Shown piece by piece: positions 34,330 to 45,469 of a stretch of DNA of 64,000 bases. Below the pieces are notes generated by a model, which was not told the origin of the DNA, did no database searches, and saw only the letters and a program-made list of their open reading frames with translations. Source of the DNA: Knoxdaviesia capensis (lineage: Eukaryota; Ascomycota; Sordariomycetes; Microascales; Gondwanamycetaceae); contig LNGK01000012.1 in the NCBI GenBank assembly GCA_001510575.1, positions 1,075,996 to 1,139,995 of the forward strand, written 5' to 3'. A program made the position numbers and the translations under genes. Within the stretch, counting starts at the first letter, position 1; each line of letters begins with the position of its first letter.

Positions 34330-34524
34330 TGTGAGGAAGGACGGAAATGCGTGGATCACGTGACCTGGGCTGAAGCCTGGTTCTAGCTAGCCTATAAATG
34401 TTAGACTTCTGTCTATTTCTAGTCTAGTCCATTTCTTCCTCCTACATCTAACTTTTTATGCACATGCTCAATTATCAAGTTCATTTCCATCAACTTATCC
34501 ACTTTTCTCATCAGTTCAATAACA
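34330..34524 (+). repeat. Right (3') LTR, 195 bp
   Basis: This is the less mutated copy: it keeps C or G at 12 of the 14 sites where the LTRs differ. It ends in ...AATAACA, followed by the AAAGC duplication. The purine-rich GAGGGGCG immediately to its left fits a polypurine tract. Confidence 0.95.
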
Positions 34525-35309
34525 AAAGCAGCGCTTGGTGCCTTAGGGTTAATCACCACAGCGGGCATTGATCACTGTGAGCATGGTGGCTCTCTTAACA
34601 TGGAAACGTGATGCTAATATGACCTGGCGAAAGAATGACTTGAATGATAACAGTTCATTCTCCATTATTCGGGACTCAGCATCCTACATGGATTCTTCCT
34701 CCATCACAGGACACCTCCCCCCCCGATGTTACATCGCCAGCCGTCTCTGAACTGTCCACCCACGTCGCGTGTACCTTCGATAAGAGGATACGGAATCCAC
34801 ATCTTTATTTGATTGGGTCAACCATATATCTCGTGTATTGGTAGTAGAGTGTGCTTGTTGTTGCCGCCAGCAATGGGCAGATACAGCCAGCCACACTGAG
34901 TAAAAGGACATGCTAGCCGGGATCCAGCACGCTCAGGGTACCAAGAAGCGTCCGTACGTCCCGATAATAGCCTATCTAAACGAGTTAGGCATAATGCTCA
35001 TCCCCATCCCCCCCCCCGCATCAGCAGCATGCAGATTTGGTAGAGCCAAAGAAGAGGTGGTTTGGGCTTCCACGAACAAGTCGGAGCTGTATTTCATCAA
35101 AAGAATAGATCGTTGGCTTCAACCAGCACCTGCATCGTCAATAGCCTATACAAACATCTATTGCTACATCTGAAAGCATGGGATCTGTGTTTTACAAGGG
35201 TTGTTATACAAATATCTGATTTTCTCCGATCTATCTCTCGTATTGCCCAAACTCTGTTCAATAGCCAGGCTGCGGATTTGCCTCTCCGCAATCACCTCGA
35301 AGAAGAGTC
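34525..35309. other. Intergenic: right target duplication and HODM-like gene upstream region
   Basis: AAAGC at 34525-34529 is the right copy of the target duplication. A TTAGGGTTAA motif lies at 34543-34552. The remainder is upstream DNA of the gene at 35310. No sequence resembling the missing dehydrogenase N-terminus was recognised on either strand. Confidence 0.6.
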
Positions 35310-36701
35310 ATGCCTTCCTTCATCTCCGCCACAGTCTACCTCGTTTCATTGACCGCAGTCACTGCTGTGTTGGTGGCCCTTCGTGTGCGTCAACGTCTTC
35401 GAGTGCCAACCAACACTTCCGGCCCCATTCCGGTGGGCCCGTCCGAGAAACCCGGCCATGGCGACCCACTCGCGATCCCTACTGAGACCCCGGCGCCGAT
35501 GCCGGAGTTCTTTCCGCGTGCGGGGTTCAACTTGACCGAAACTGGTCCGCTACAGTTCCGGCCGTTTAAACCGATTTACTACATCACCATGGGTACAACA
35601 AGCTCTTTCATTCGAAAGCCAGCACTTTCTAGTTACTCACTATACAGATTTGTCAACTACTGACTCACACGATATCTGCACACAGCCCTCGAGAAGGATA
35701 CTCCTTCCGACCTCATCATCATCGACAACCAGTACCCGTACCGCATTGCCCTCCGCCGTTCGATCATCGCCGAGAACCCCGCCATCACTCATGGAGTTGA
35801 CCCAGCCACGCCCGAGGCCGCTGGTGTCGTCCGCGAGCTATACACATACCTGCTCCAGGCGTACCTCCCCACGCGCTACCCCGAACTGTTCCGACTAGAG
35901 CCCGACTGCGACAGCCCCGATACGCTGTTCCGGAACGTTGTGTCTGGCGTGCTTCTGCGTATCCCCCGCCCCGATGACACTGATTTCGACCCGCTCGCCG
36001 CCTTGCGTGACCTTGCGGAAACCGTTGAGGATGACCTCTTTCTGCTGCTCCCGTCGGCCGAGGGACATCGGCTGGTGGCATTCGTATGCTGCTTCCCCAG
36101 TGGATTTGATCCATCATCAAAGCTGGGCAAGGTGTTGAAGGACATCCATGAGCCCGTGCCATCGTACGAGAAGATTGGAGCAAGCATGGAGCGATTCTTC
36201 AGTCGGTTGGAGGTTGGAAAGAGTGTCAAGCGCATCAATGTAAGCTTTTCTGTTTCTTCTCTGCCGTATATCCAGTGTCAGTGACTAATGAATTACAGTG
36301 GTCTGTTACGACGCAACCCGAACTGTTCAACCCGGTTGGGAATCACGTCAAGGCTGGGATGACAGTCCAGGAAGACGAGGATGTTATCATTGAGGATGTG
36401 AGTCTCAGTTCTATTCCAGATGTCTCTTCCGTTGCGACATCAGCCACTAATTTATCTATTCTCATCGTAGGCCAAAGTTCGCATGGAACATCAGACTCTG
36501 ACACGGCTCCCGAAAACAAACGGCATATTGTTCTCGTTCAAATCGTATCTGTATCCTGTTACACAGATCAAAGCTGAAGGGCTCGGCCCACAGTTTGCCG
36601 ATGCTATTGACGGGCTCAAGCTGGGAAATGCTCCGGGAATGTGGACATATAAAGGGGGTATCCGCTGGGGAAAGAGTGTCTGCGAGTACCTGCGCGCGTA
36701 A
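35310..36701 (+). CDS. HODM alpha-subunit-like (DUF3445) protein
   Basis: This family is related to the haem-dependent oxidative N-demethylase alpha subunit; most fungal members are uncharacterised. Proposed exons are 35310-35592, 35686-36239, 36299-36397 and 36471-36701, giving 388 residues. The N-terminus has a membrane anchor or signal segment (ISATVYLVSLTAVTAVLVAL). The family core follows: RPFKPIYYITMALEKD spanning intron 1, IDNQYPYRIALR, then DLFLLLPSAEGHRLVAFVCCFPSGFDP and KLGKVLKDIHEPVP, NPVGNH, and RMEHQTLTRLPKTNGILFSFKSY near the C-terminus with RxEHQTL/RLP, the most diagnostic string. The gene is tail-to-tail with the glycosyltransferase, stops 81 bp apart. A demethylase-like redox activity is inferred from family only. 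Confidence 0.87.
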
Positions 36702-36782
36702 GATGGCAACTTGCAGGCTGCTCGATCGGAAATTATCGAAACGTCTTGGATAAATAGTGAAGATGAGATCAATACATTTATA

Positions 36783-38231
36783 TTATTCCATCCAGAACAG
36801 CTCAGTAACCTCGTCAGGCCGGTCCGGCCCTAGCTTGTTACTGTGCACGTAGATCTGACGGAACCCGCCTTTGGCCGACTCAGAACCGCGAAGCCGGTAG
36901 TGCTTCTTAGCCTCAGGAGCTATCTTCTCGCGCAGTGGGCCTAAGCGAGCTGCAAATCTCTCAGTGTCGTCGTCACTCCACGTCTGCTCCATCCTGCCTA
37001 GATCGATATTCTCCAAGCCATCCGTGTACACGCTCACAGAATACCCGTTCGCCAATATGGTGTCATTCGCAATCTGCCAGCGCTGGAAGAGGCAGTCGCC
37101 ACAGATGTCTACCACACGCGCCATGGTTGGCACTGGAGCAGCAAACCAACTTTTCCAGTGGTGTAGGCTGGTTGGATTCACACCTGACTCAAAGAACCCG
37201 GATGCGTCTCCCTGCAGATCAAGCTGGAACAAAGTATCGAGAAACTGGAGCTTCGCCGTGCTATGGGTTTGTATGCATTCGTGGAGGATCGCGTCACCTT
37301 CGTGTGCCGTTGTCGATTCAAGACAGGAATCAAGATTTGGGACGACGGCTCGAGCTGTTGGAAGTGAAAGGAAGACGCCGGCACCGCCGTAGGCTATGCT
37401 GCCGTACCGAGAAACCGCAGAGGCATCTTCGCTGAGGGCGCCGATGTAGGCCTGTGTGGAAGCGTCGAAGTGCTGCAGATCCTCGGCGAGACGGTATAGG
37501 CTGGGAAAGAACGTATCGTCGTCGATAATTCCAATCCACTGGTCGCCACTCGAGATAGAGCCACTGCCAGTTTCATGTTCATGTAATGCGTCACGAAGCA
37601 CCAGGGCGTGGTGTTCTCGTGTTGAGTGGAGCGGGGCTACCGGGTCCGGCACGATGAACGTAGCGCGGATGCCGTGGGAAGTATAGAGAGACTTGAGAGC
37701 GGCTATGTGTGTGTCTTCAACGGAGTTGGTGACTATGGCTACTAGCAACGCATCGGTGTCGGATAGCCAGTGTGCAAACGACGAAACGGCTTGCTGCAGG
37801 CGTTCGATACTTGTGGCGATGCCGAATGTGAACTGCGGGAACTTGCGGCTGGGGTATGGACGGTGGACCCGGAGCTCGATGAGAGAGTCGGAGTTTGTGT
37901 CAGAGCATTCAGTAAATGGTGAGTCCTCGGCACAATCAATGTCGTCGAGTTCTAGGACACGTGCTGAAGTCCAAAGAAGAGTGTTTTGCACACGTTCCAC
38001 TTGGTTTCTATCGACGCTGGCATTGAAGATGGGTCGGATACAACGGTGTTGGTAAGAAATTGTTGGTGATAAGCCCAATGCACGGAGTGTTTTCGCTCTG
38101 GAAGCGCATGCTATTATTGGTTTAAGTGTTTTCCGTCCGTTCGATGGGGTCAGAAGGTGAAGATAAAGTTGAAAAAACACAGTAAGTATCGCTATGATGC
38201 GAACGGGTCGGACGGCGTATACGCGGATCAT
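36783..38231 (-). CDS. GT31/Fringe-like glycosyltransferase, type II membrane protein
   Basis: Probably a Golgi-type glycosyltransferase. The frame gives 482 residues from ATG 38231: a short basic N-terminus, a membrane anchor (IIAILTVFFQLYLHLL), a stem, and a catalytic domain with the metal-binding acidic motif WIGIIDDDTFFPSLYRL (D237-D239), typical of Fringe/DUF604-type enzymes, then AYGGAGVFLSLPTA and the downstream HEGDAILHEC. The substrate is unknown. The frame stays open upstream to an ATG at 38459 (558 residues). The shorter start is preferred because TATATAA lies about 120 bp upstream of it, with a CT-rich stretch between, and because the anchor then sits at the N-terminus. Its 3' end faces the HODM-like gene. 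Confidence 0.8.
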   Translation of the reverse strand: MIRVYAVRPVRIIAILTVFFQLYLHLLTPSNGRKTLKPIIACASRAKTLRALGLSPTISYQHRCIRPIFNASVDRNQVERVQNTLLWTSARVLELDDIDCAEDSPFTECSDTNSDSLIELRVHRPYPSRKFPQFTFGIATSIERLQQAVSSFAHWLSDTDALLVAIVTNSVEDTHIAALKSLYTSHGIRATFIVPDPVAPLHSTREHHALVLRDALHEHETGSGSISSGDQWIGIIDDDTFFPSLYRLAEDLQHFDASTQAYIGALSEDASAVSRYGSIAYGGAGVFLSLPTARAVVPNLDSCLESTTAHEGDAILHECIQTHSTAKLQFLDTLFQLDLQGDASGFFESGVNPTSLHHWKSWFAAPVPTMARVVDICGDCLFQRWQIANDTILANGYSVSVYTDGLENIDLGRMEQTWSDDDTERFAARLGPLREKIAPEAKKHYRLRGSESAKGGFRQIYVHSNKLGPDRPDEVTELFWME

Positions 38232-39016
38232 CTCGGCCAGCGATGCGATGATCCCATTAAAGAGACCAGATAGAAGTTCAACAGGTTCAACAGCGCCATG
38301 GCTAATTCTCTCCAGAATCTTGTACCTAAATAGAAGAGAGAGACTGGTATTATATAGCTTCGGCCATGTCGTCTTCACAAGCAGCCTAGGATGATGCGTG
38401 TAAGTCAAAATTAAAGAGATATGTGGCACAACGGCCAGCCACGGCCACGTAGTAGTCATATGTACTATACCTCAGTGTCAATCACAGAACCAGCGTCTAG
38501 TTGGATCATGGAGACGGTGAAAAGCTTTCATCCAGCCCAGGCCATGCGGCCTGACAGTCCGGATAATCTCAGGCATATGAACACACCCAAGGGTTGGATT
38601 GATGATGCCCTCCGATATAAGAGAGGGGGAAGGATTGCTTCTAACATATGTCCAACATCCAAGACACGGCTTAGCCGGAACACGACCAGCCCCTAGACAA
38701 ATATTCCTTATTTACCCCAGATTTCGAGCGGACAATTAAACAGCTCCTATGCGGATATTTTCCGGAGATCATGGGGAAGGTCGGGAGGACGGATCTTTAC
38801 ATTGACTCTAGTGGATCCGGCTTAACCCTAAAAACAGCCGTTTTTAGTCTCTTCACCGCCCTAGTTTTCTGCCGCATATCCAGGCCTTAGAATCAAGGCA
38901 ACAGGAAAAACACCCGAATTTTGTTTTTAAGGTCCGACGCTGCATTGAAGGCCTCATAGGATTTGAACCTCACCACTTCGGTTACCTCCCTTCATCGATA
39001 CTCAGACGCCTTTAAG
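38232..39016. other. Divergent promoter region between GT31-like gene and COX23
   Basis: It holds TATATAA (minus strand, 38356-38350) for the glycosyltransferase, and TTAACCCTAA at 38822-38831, 185 bp upstream of COX23. The first 228 bp could instead be coding if the longer glycosyltransferase start is used. No other gene is seen. Confidence 0.5.
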
Positions 39017-39613
39017 ATGTCATCGCCGTCAACACCATCACCAGCGGACGCGGATGACGCCCAGCCTCAAGCACAGCCGTGGAGTGAGGAGAAGAAGGGC
39101 AAGTTCCAGGGGTTAGTATATTGTTTTGGAAGCACTGTTCCGGGCTTTTCTTTGGTTAGCTGCAGGAATCCCGTTTTCCCGTCTGCTCGTTTGATTGTTC
39201 ACTTCATTGACAGCCAACCCGTGATGTTCAGAAAATCCCGGAGTGAGTACTATGATCCATGCCAGGAGGTGGCAAACCGCAGCATCAAGTGCCTGCACCG
39301 CAATGCCGGCGACAAGTCCATGTGCCTTGATTACTTCCAGTAAGTTCGCGTCCGCCAGTTATCTCACCAGAGCTATCTTTTCCACCATTTGTGGGCCAGT
39401 GAAGGGCGGAAATGGCCGATGCATTGATACTGACCTGGGATATTCGAGACAACAGGGCTTATCGAGATTGCAAAAAAGAATGGGTAAGTCCAAAGTTCCA
39501 GAATATCACATCATCCCCTCAAAAACGAAATTCGCCCAAGTGTTAACATCGAAGTTGGGACATAGTTTCGGCAACTGAAGGAGGAACGGAAGAAGAACGG
39601 CGCGTTGTGGTAG
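39017..39613 (+). CDS. COX23: Twin CX9C mitochondrial protein Cox23
   Basis: Cox23 is a small intermembrane-space protein that works with Cox17 in copper delivery to cytochrome c oxidase. Proposed exons are 39017-39111, 39214-39339, 39456-39483 and 39566-39613 (98 residues). The CHCH fold is clear: C-X9-C in PCQEVANRSIKC and C-X9-C in MCLDYFQAYRDC, the second completed only after splicing exon 2 to the 28-nt exon 3. The family signature DYFQAYRDCKKEW spans that junction. The N-terminus is acidic and Pro-rich, with no strong presequence, as expected for Mia40-dependent import. An in-frame upstream ATG at 38963 exists but adds an unconserved stretch. Confidence 0.92.
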
Positions 39614-40180
39614 CAAGACAGGTATAATTTTGTCTCCGGTGTATGATAGGTCGCGTGTACTCGATAACACTTCCAAGTTGTATGATAAGAAGGGGATACA
39701 AACGAATTGAAGAAACACCGATGTCTAGGGTTAGGGTTTTACTCATCCAAGCCTCCTGTGACAACCCCGCCATGCACTTCCCTCCGTGGCAGGAACAGCT
39801 CACCTGCATCAACTCGGAGCTCCTTCCTTGGTTGAAAGCCCATCCAAAACCACCAAGACGTGGGGCAATTTTCTTCTCATTCTCGTGTATTTTCCCAATT
39901 TGGCCGTTTTGTATTTTCTCTCCCACATTTTTCATTTATTTGTTTTCTGCATCTTGACCCAAAGAACCACTTTTGGAGCCTTACCCAGACCTCTTCTTGG
40001 TCTGATTGCTGGTTCCCAAAAGAAGATAGATAATAAAAAGAGGATCTTTCAAACTATTTGCCCATGACACTTTTTTCTTTTTGATTTAAACCCTTCTCTT
40101 CCTTTCTTATCTTCTTTTTAACTTTTCGTCTCTCTCTGCCACTTTACCTTCAATCGTCCGTATAGCCTTTTTATGAAACC
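39614..40180. other. COX23-NAA25 intergenic region with telobox
   Basis: TAGGGTTAGGGTTTT lies at 39726-39740 and is followed by a CT-rich leader that runs to the NAA25-like ATG at 40181. The two genes point the same way. No gene is seen within. Confidence 0.55.
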
Positions 40181-43100
40181 ATGGATTATCGAGGCATGCC
40201 AAAACTCAAAAATGGTACTGATTACCAGTTGCAATCAGCCTATGACGATGAGGACTGGCTGCGCGTCATTCGCTTGGTATCAAAGCGCCAGGCCTCGGCC
40301 GACGACCGTCTTTACATGCAGGTACCGGAATCTCGTTCCCGGCATAAAATTATGTCGTCGTCTTTTTCGAGCTTTGGTGTTGGTTGCGTTAGCACCGTGT
40401 TTGCCCCTAAATGTCGTGCATATTGCCATCTGCTACCATGGCCGCATTTCGGGTCTGCGGGGCCGGCATAGCCAACTGGGTTTTATAACAATTTTTTCTC
40501 ATGCTTGCCGTCGAAGTCTATTGCATGTGGCTAACCTATATAATTTTTTTCCCTCTTGCTCGGGAATCAGACTTTGAAAGCTGTTGCTGAATCTCGCCTG
40601 GATGCTATAGGCGGAGGCCGACTTTCTGCGTTGGTGTTTGCTCACCAGTGTCTAGACAACGCCTCGGCTGTGTTAGACATTGAGGCCCTTGATCTTTTGG
40701 ACTGGGCATGCACTGATGTACCTGAACCCAACTTCTTCCACGCTGTTCTCGGTCCGTTGCGGGTCCGGACAGCCCGACTGGGCAAACGCCGCCAACCGGA
40801 GCTGGCTATCCGATGTCTGGAAGCGTGTGTGCTAGAATGGGACGTCAGCTCGGCTCAGCAGGTAAGTTAGGTGCTAGATGGATGTCATTAAGCCGTACCA
40901 ACCTCTACATGTAGCGTCCACGAACGTTCCGGTCTCACGATTGCTCTGTCGTTTCTAATGTATTCCCCTCAGATCGTCGCCTTCCTTGACAAAACCTTCC
41001 CGAACGATCGCCGGTTCTTCTTCTGGAATCTCGCCATGACTTACACGCTGGCAGTATGTCAACTTATCCCCTCACCCTTGAGCTCCACACAGTGGCTCGG
41101 TTTTCTAACGCTTTCTGCAGAACAGCCCCCAATGTGCAGATGCGGCAAAACAAAACCTCTTCCGCACCTTGTCTCGGCGAATGTCTATGAAAGCCGCGGA
41201 GGTGACCGAACAGGGCGTTAAGCAGGGTGAAAGCGGATACGAAAGGTCGATTCAGTCAGAAGAAGAAGTGCTTTTATACTATGATGTCTTCACAGATGGC
41301 AAGGATGACCCGATGGCACGGTGGAACCAAGTCCTCGCTCTCAAAACCCTCGGCCCCATCGGTCAAATTCGCGCAGGCCGTAAAGAACCCCTCCTCGCCG
41401 CTATGAAAGCGTTAGACTCTCATGGGCAGTGGGAAACTCTTTACAGCCTTATCAAGCAATCCATTTCGTACACCGATGAGGATGGTAATGTGAAGCTGTC
41501 TAGCTGCGCCTACGACCTGCAAGTATGGAAGCTACTTCTCAAAGCCGCGCGACATGTGAAAGAGTTCCAGCCCACGTATGTTCTATACCAACCCCTCTAC
41601 CGCCACAACCGCTCGCTGGCAATCATGCTCGATACTAATCCGCTTTATCTAGTGTCCACGACGATATCATGCAAACATTCCAGCTTTTGTTACCAAAGCC
41701 TTCAGAGAAACCGCAGAAGATTCATGCTATGACCATTGCTCTTGTCAAAGCGCTCATTTACTTTGAGTTGCAGCGGCACATTACGCAGGACTCGGAGGGC
41801 CCAACCCACCTGCTGTTGCTCATCAACGAAGCGCCGTTAGTTCCTAACTTTAGTGATATCAAGTCGATGGCTGAAGCCCTGTCTCCCACCGAGATAGCTA
41901 CTCTGCTCTCAGGCATCGAATTCACGACACCCCCCGCCTGCAGTCTCCGAAACAAGCTCGCGCGAAAGGTCCTAGGATTCAAGTTGCGACTACTCACTCT
42001 AACAGACCCAGCGAATGATTCATCTCTATCGTCTGCCAAGACACTGGCTGCCGATTGTCTTGATGTCCTACACGCTGTGTCCGAGCACGGCTTGCCACTT
42101 GAGGGGTCTGACATGGAAGGACTCGTTCTTGAAATGAAGAAGATGGCTATTGACGGTGCTTCAGGTCTTCGGGCAGAGTTTTCCTCCGAGCTTTCGATAA
42201 TTGCAGCTGTGGCATGCATCTGGATTAGTCAACTACTCCCTGATGGTATTCAGGCCAGCAGCGTTCCTCATCTGCTGCAGGCCGTCGCAATCCTCGAAGC
42301 CCAACTCCAGACGACACCAAAGGATGCGCAGGTCATTATCATTCTCGTTCGACTATACTCACTTTTTGGCGCAGCTTCCCGGGCAAGGGAGCTATGGGAT
42401 GAGCTTGATGTCAAGCGTACCATCGTTGACTCGCTGAGCCCATTGTTTCTCGACCGTCTCTCCACCATTGCTCCCTTCCTAGCCCAGAGCTTTCCCAAGA
42501 TTCTGTCCTCGACTACAACTCACTACCACACGACACTGCGCAAGCCCATGCTGCCACTTATGGTCGAGGGGTTCCGGTCCAACAGCCACCACAGCATCCT
42601 TCAGATTCCACGGTATCTCGATAGCCTAGACCGCAGCTGTACACGAGTTATGGCCAATGTTGAGCATTCCAGATCAGCACGTACCGCGGGTGGGAAGCCG
42701 CCAATTGGTATCCATGGTATGGACTCTCTGACTTCGGAATTGGCCCACTTCAAACCTCGTTTGCCCGCAACACTTCCCACGTTCCCTGTCTAACCTTTTA
42801 TTCTCTCTAGATATTCCCATCGGCGTCGAGTACCTTCCCACCATTGACTTCGGGCCGTTCCCGAAGCTTGAAAACAGCAAAGCCTTGCCACTATATGACA
42901 CGTTGCGGCTAGGACCACACCCCTCGGTGAGCTGGAGTTCCTTACACATATGTATTAGTCCAAGCTCAACGCTAACCTTTCCGTCTCTGAATAGTCGACT
43001 CGTTCGTACATATCGCTGCTGTCTGAGCGATTCTTTGAAATTTTATCATTCAAACCTCCGGCTTCATACAAGGCCACGGCGAAAACTGCAGCCGCTGATG

Positions 43101-43822
43101 AAGCCTTTGTTCTGGAGAACATGACATGGATTAACTTGGAACTTAACCGCGCAGTGCTGTCAGGGGATATCGAGACGAAACTAACAAAACCAGAACGCAT
43201 CTTCTACCGTATTGTTTCTCTCCTTTGTGCCACCATTGTTGCCGGATGCACATTTCCAGCAACTCCGGAGATTAATGATATGATTCACAGCTATTGTGAA
43301 TCGATCTCGTCGTCCCTGACATTGAGCCTTTCATACCTGTCGCCTTCGAAGGGCAAATCCACTCTTGTGTCAGAGCCGACAAATCTAGCCCGATCAATCT
43401 CCATTTTCACGTCTCTGCATACCATCTGGCACCTGCGCGACACTGCTTTGGCGGCCCGGGTGGCTACGCGATACATCACATCAATAGCACAAGCCCAGAA
43501 GCCGGTCGTGCAACGGCCAAAGGAAGTCAACGCAGCACTCCGGCGGCTAGATAGCTGTATCAACGATGTCCTCCAAGCGGCTCGCACAACGGTTCGCGAT
43601 GCAAAGGCAGGCATTCAGGTGCGTGATGCCGATCGACGGCTTGCAGCTGAGGCTTTCAGCACGGAATTGAATGGGGGTGACGATGATAATGGGGAAGATA
43701 GTGGAGAGCACGCGCGCTTGGCAGATTCGGTGCGCCGGGTTGCTGGATCAGGCTGGGTGAAGAAGATGATGGATAGTTGGCGTGTTAATGCCGACGGGTG
43801 GGATAAGTTACGCATGGACTAG
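40181..43822 (+). CDS. NAA25: NatB N-terminal acetyltransferase auxiliary subunit (Mdm20/Arm1/Naa25)
   Basis: The non-catalytic, ribosome-anchoring subunit of NatB, which acetylates proteins starting Met-Asp, Met-Glu, Met-Asn or Met-Gln; yeast loss disturbs tropomyosin-actin cables and mitochondrial inheritance. Proposed exons are 40181-40321, 40571-40861, 40973-41053, 41121-41575, 41653-42716, 42811-42926 and 42995-43822 (991 residues). The N-terminal third is made of TPR-like helical pairs (AYDDEDWLRVIRLVSKR, RLSALVFAHQCLD, ALDLLDWAC). The central part fits the MDM20 family domain, with EPLLAAMKALDSHGQWETLY and the helical stretch VIIILVRLYSLFGAASRARELWDEL near residue 575. The C-terminal domain follows IPIGVEYLPTIDFGPFP. 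Intron 1 is 249 nt with a weak GTACCG donor. Assignment rests on overall similarity and length rather than a catalytic motif. Confidence 0.87.
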
Positions 43823-44267
43823 GTTGTGCTTCTAGGTTAAAGGACGGACGGAGCATGTTCAAGGAGCATTACAGAGCGGGTACGGTTTGAGATGGTTAGA
43901 TGAGACTACAGGTAGACAGGCTGGCCTGCAACTCACGGTAAATAACTGGATATAGACTCTGGAGGTCTTATGAACGTTCTGAATTTGCATCATATTCGTT
44001 GCTTATCATAAGAGTGTGTCTAAAGTTTCCAGGAACCCGCTGCAACATCCAAGCCTAACCCTAATCAAAAAAACCTATGGATACTGTTCCACCGCCAGCG
44101 GAGTTGTGCTCCCAGGCGAAACGGACTTGATGGCGCCGTATCAATGGTTTCAAAAGCTACAAGAAGAACCCGAATAAAGGATGAAACGCCGCAAAAGCAA
44201 CACAGACTGTCCTCGCCACACAAGCTGCGTCTACGCTCAATAGGGGTAGGGGCTTGCACTTCGTCCT
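43823..44267. other. Convergent NAA25/ILM1 intergenic region
   Basis: This holds the 3' ends of both genes. CCTAACCCTAA (telobox-like) lies at 44054-44064. No coding region is seen. Confidence 0.55.
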
Positions 44268-44929
44268 CTACCGCTTGCTCGAGGCAGCAGCACGGCGAGC
44301 ACGGCGACGAAGCAGCTCGGTGCGCTCCTCACGCAGCGTCACCCACACCCAAAACCAGCTGATCATCTCGATGAACATAAGCGTGAAGGTGACACGGTTC
44401 TTGAGCGCGTCACCGCCCCAGACGGACGGGGTGTAGGTAGGGTTCGGGATGTGTGCGGACGGGTGGGAGAGGCGGCTTCGCGAGGACGACGGGGCGTATA
44501 GCGGCGAGGCGGACGAGAAGACAAAGGTATATAGGACGAGGGAGATCGAGAAGAGGATGCGCAGGGGAGCTGTATGTGCGGAACAGAAGTGCCTGGTTAG
44601 TATAGGAGTAAACACGGGGAAGAGCGATGTAGAGACGCCAGCAGAGACTGACCCTGGGCAGACCAGTGCTGCAACAGGCACACATCTTCCGGCAAGCTCA
44701 AGCTAACGAGGTCACTGACGGCCAGGAAAGCGAGAACAACCGCAGCCAGCGCAAGCGTGGGCGACCGGTCGTCGAAGGTGCTCGACGCCGGCATGCCCAT
44801 GGCCTCGCCAACAATGAACACGAGAGACTGGTCCGAAACAGTCAGCGGGTTGACGATGAAGAAGTAGGCTATCGTCAAGTGGAAAAGCGAGATCGACGTG
44901 ATGATCGTGCGCGCGGAGATGATGGCCAT
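44268..44929 (-). CDS. ILM1: Ilm1-family membrane protein
   Basis: Ilm1 was named for increased loss of mitochondrial DNA in yeast; it is a small integral membrane protein, reported in the ER, with unclear biochemistry. Proposed exons are 44929-44653 and 44569-44268 (192 residues), with a GTCAGT donor and a CAG acceptor. Four hydrophobic segments are visible: ISLFHLTIAYFFIV near residue 13, LALAAVVLAFLAVSDLVSL near 59, ILFSISLVLYTFVFS near 97, and FTLMFIEMISWFWVWVTL near 152. The tail ends in a basic run of Arg and Lys. The N-terminal layout and the final WFWVWVTLREER string are typical of fungal members. It is divergent from CDC43, with 540 bp between start codons. Confidence 0.85.
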
Positions 44930-45469
44930 TTTCGCCGGGGTTTGTGCGTGGACTGAGGAGTCCGGACTCGGGGATGCGGCGGATTATATGGCGGGGGGTT
45001 CGGGGGGGGATATGCGGGATCCGGGGATCTTTCGGTGACAAAGTTCCTTTGCTTTGGTAATGGAAGAGCTTTCGATGAGATATATGCGTTAGAAGGAGGG
45101 AAATCGACAGCGAGAAGAGAATACCAAGTTCAACGAGGTGCTGCTACCTGTGGAAGATTTCACAAGATCTCAGCCACGTTGAAAAACCAGCACAACCCTA
45201 AAGGACCGGAGTCCTTTAGGGTATAACCCTGGTTTGTGGGGGATTGCTGTTTTCTATAGCCCCGCGAAAGTGTGGAAGCGTTGATCAATCGTGTGCGTTT
45301 GCTTTGAAGATGATCTGTAATTCACAGAGGGCGAAAAGGGCCACAGAACGTCATCCCTATTTCTTATCCACCCGCCGTTTCTGCCGAAGCCCGGGCGCTC
45401 AAACCGGCAACTAGATCTCCGACCCGATCCGATTGCGACCCCACCAACCCCGGGGAACGAAAGAAAGCC
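44930..45469. promoter_or_regulatory. Divergent ILM1/CDC43 promoter region
   Basis: A 540-bp bidirectional promoter containing the palindrome at 45195-45222 and a further ATAACCCTGG after it. No obvious TATA box for either gene was identified, and no other coding region is seen. Confidence 0.55.
45194..45222. promoter_or_regulatory. Perfect palindrome with opposed teloboxes
   Basis: ACCCTAAAGGAC (45195-45206) and GTCCTTTAGGGT (45211-45222) are perfect 12-bp inverted arms around CGGA. Each arm carries an ACCCTAA/TTAGGGT box. It lies 265 bp from the ILM1 start and 248 bp from the CDC43 start, near the middle of their shared divergent promoter. A dimeric transcription-factor site is inferred. 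Confidence 0.7.

Larger units (their letters stand above)
28942..34524 (+). mobile_element. Full-length, RIP-inactivated Ty1/copia LTR retrotransposon
   Basis: A 5583-bp element with 195-bp LTRs (28942-29136 and 34330-34524) that start TG and end TA (left) or CA (right), and an AAAGC duplication. The inner 5.2 kb is very AT-rich and almost lacks CA and TG dinucleotides while keeping CG, the footprint of RIP (CpA to TpA). Decayed reading can still be followed left to right: a gag zinc-knuckle site at 30371-30415, a protease-like site near 30671, integrase near 31375-31800, reverse transcriptase 32738-33190 and RNase H to about 34110. Integrase lies before reverse transcriptase, which is the Ty1/copia order. 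A purine-rich GAGGGGCG tract abuts the right LTR. Stops by the dozen (TAG/TAA) make it incapable of coding. Confidence 0.95.

Noticed and set aside
38940..38990. tRNA-like T-loop (GGTTCAAATCC on the minus strand)
   Set aside because: The T-stem does not pair, and no matching acceptor, D or anticodon arms were found. It lies just upstream of COX23.
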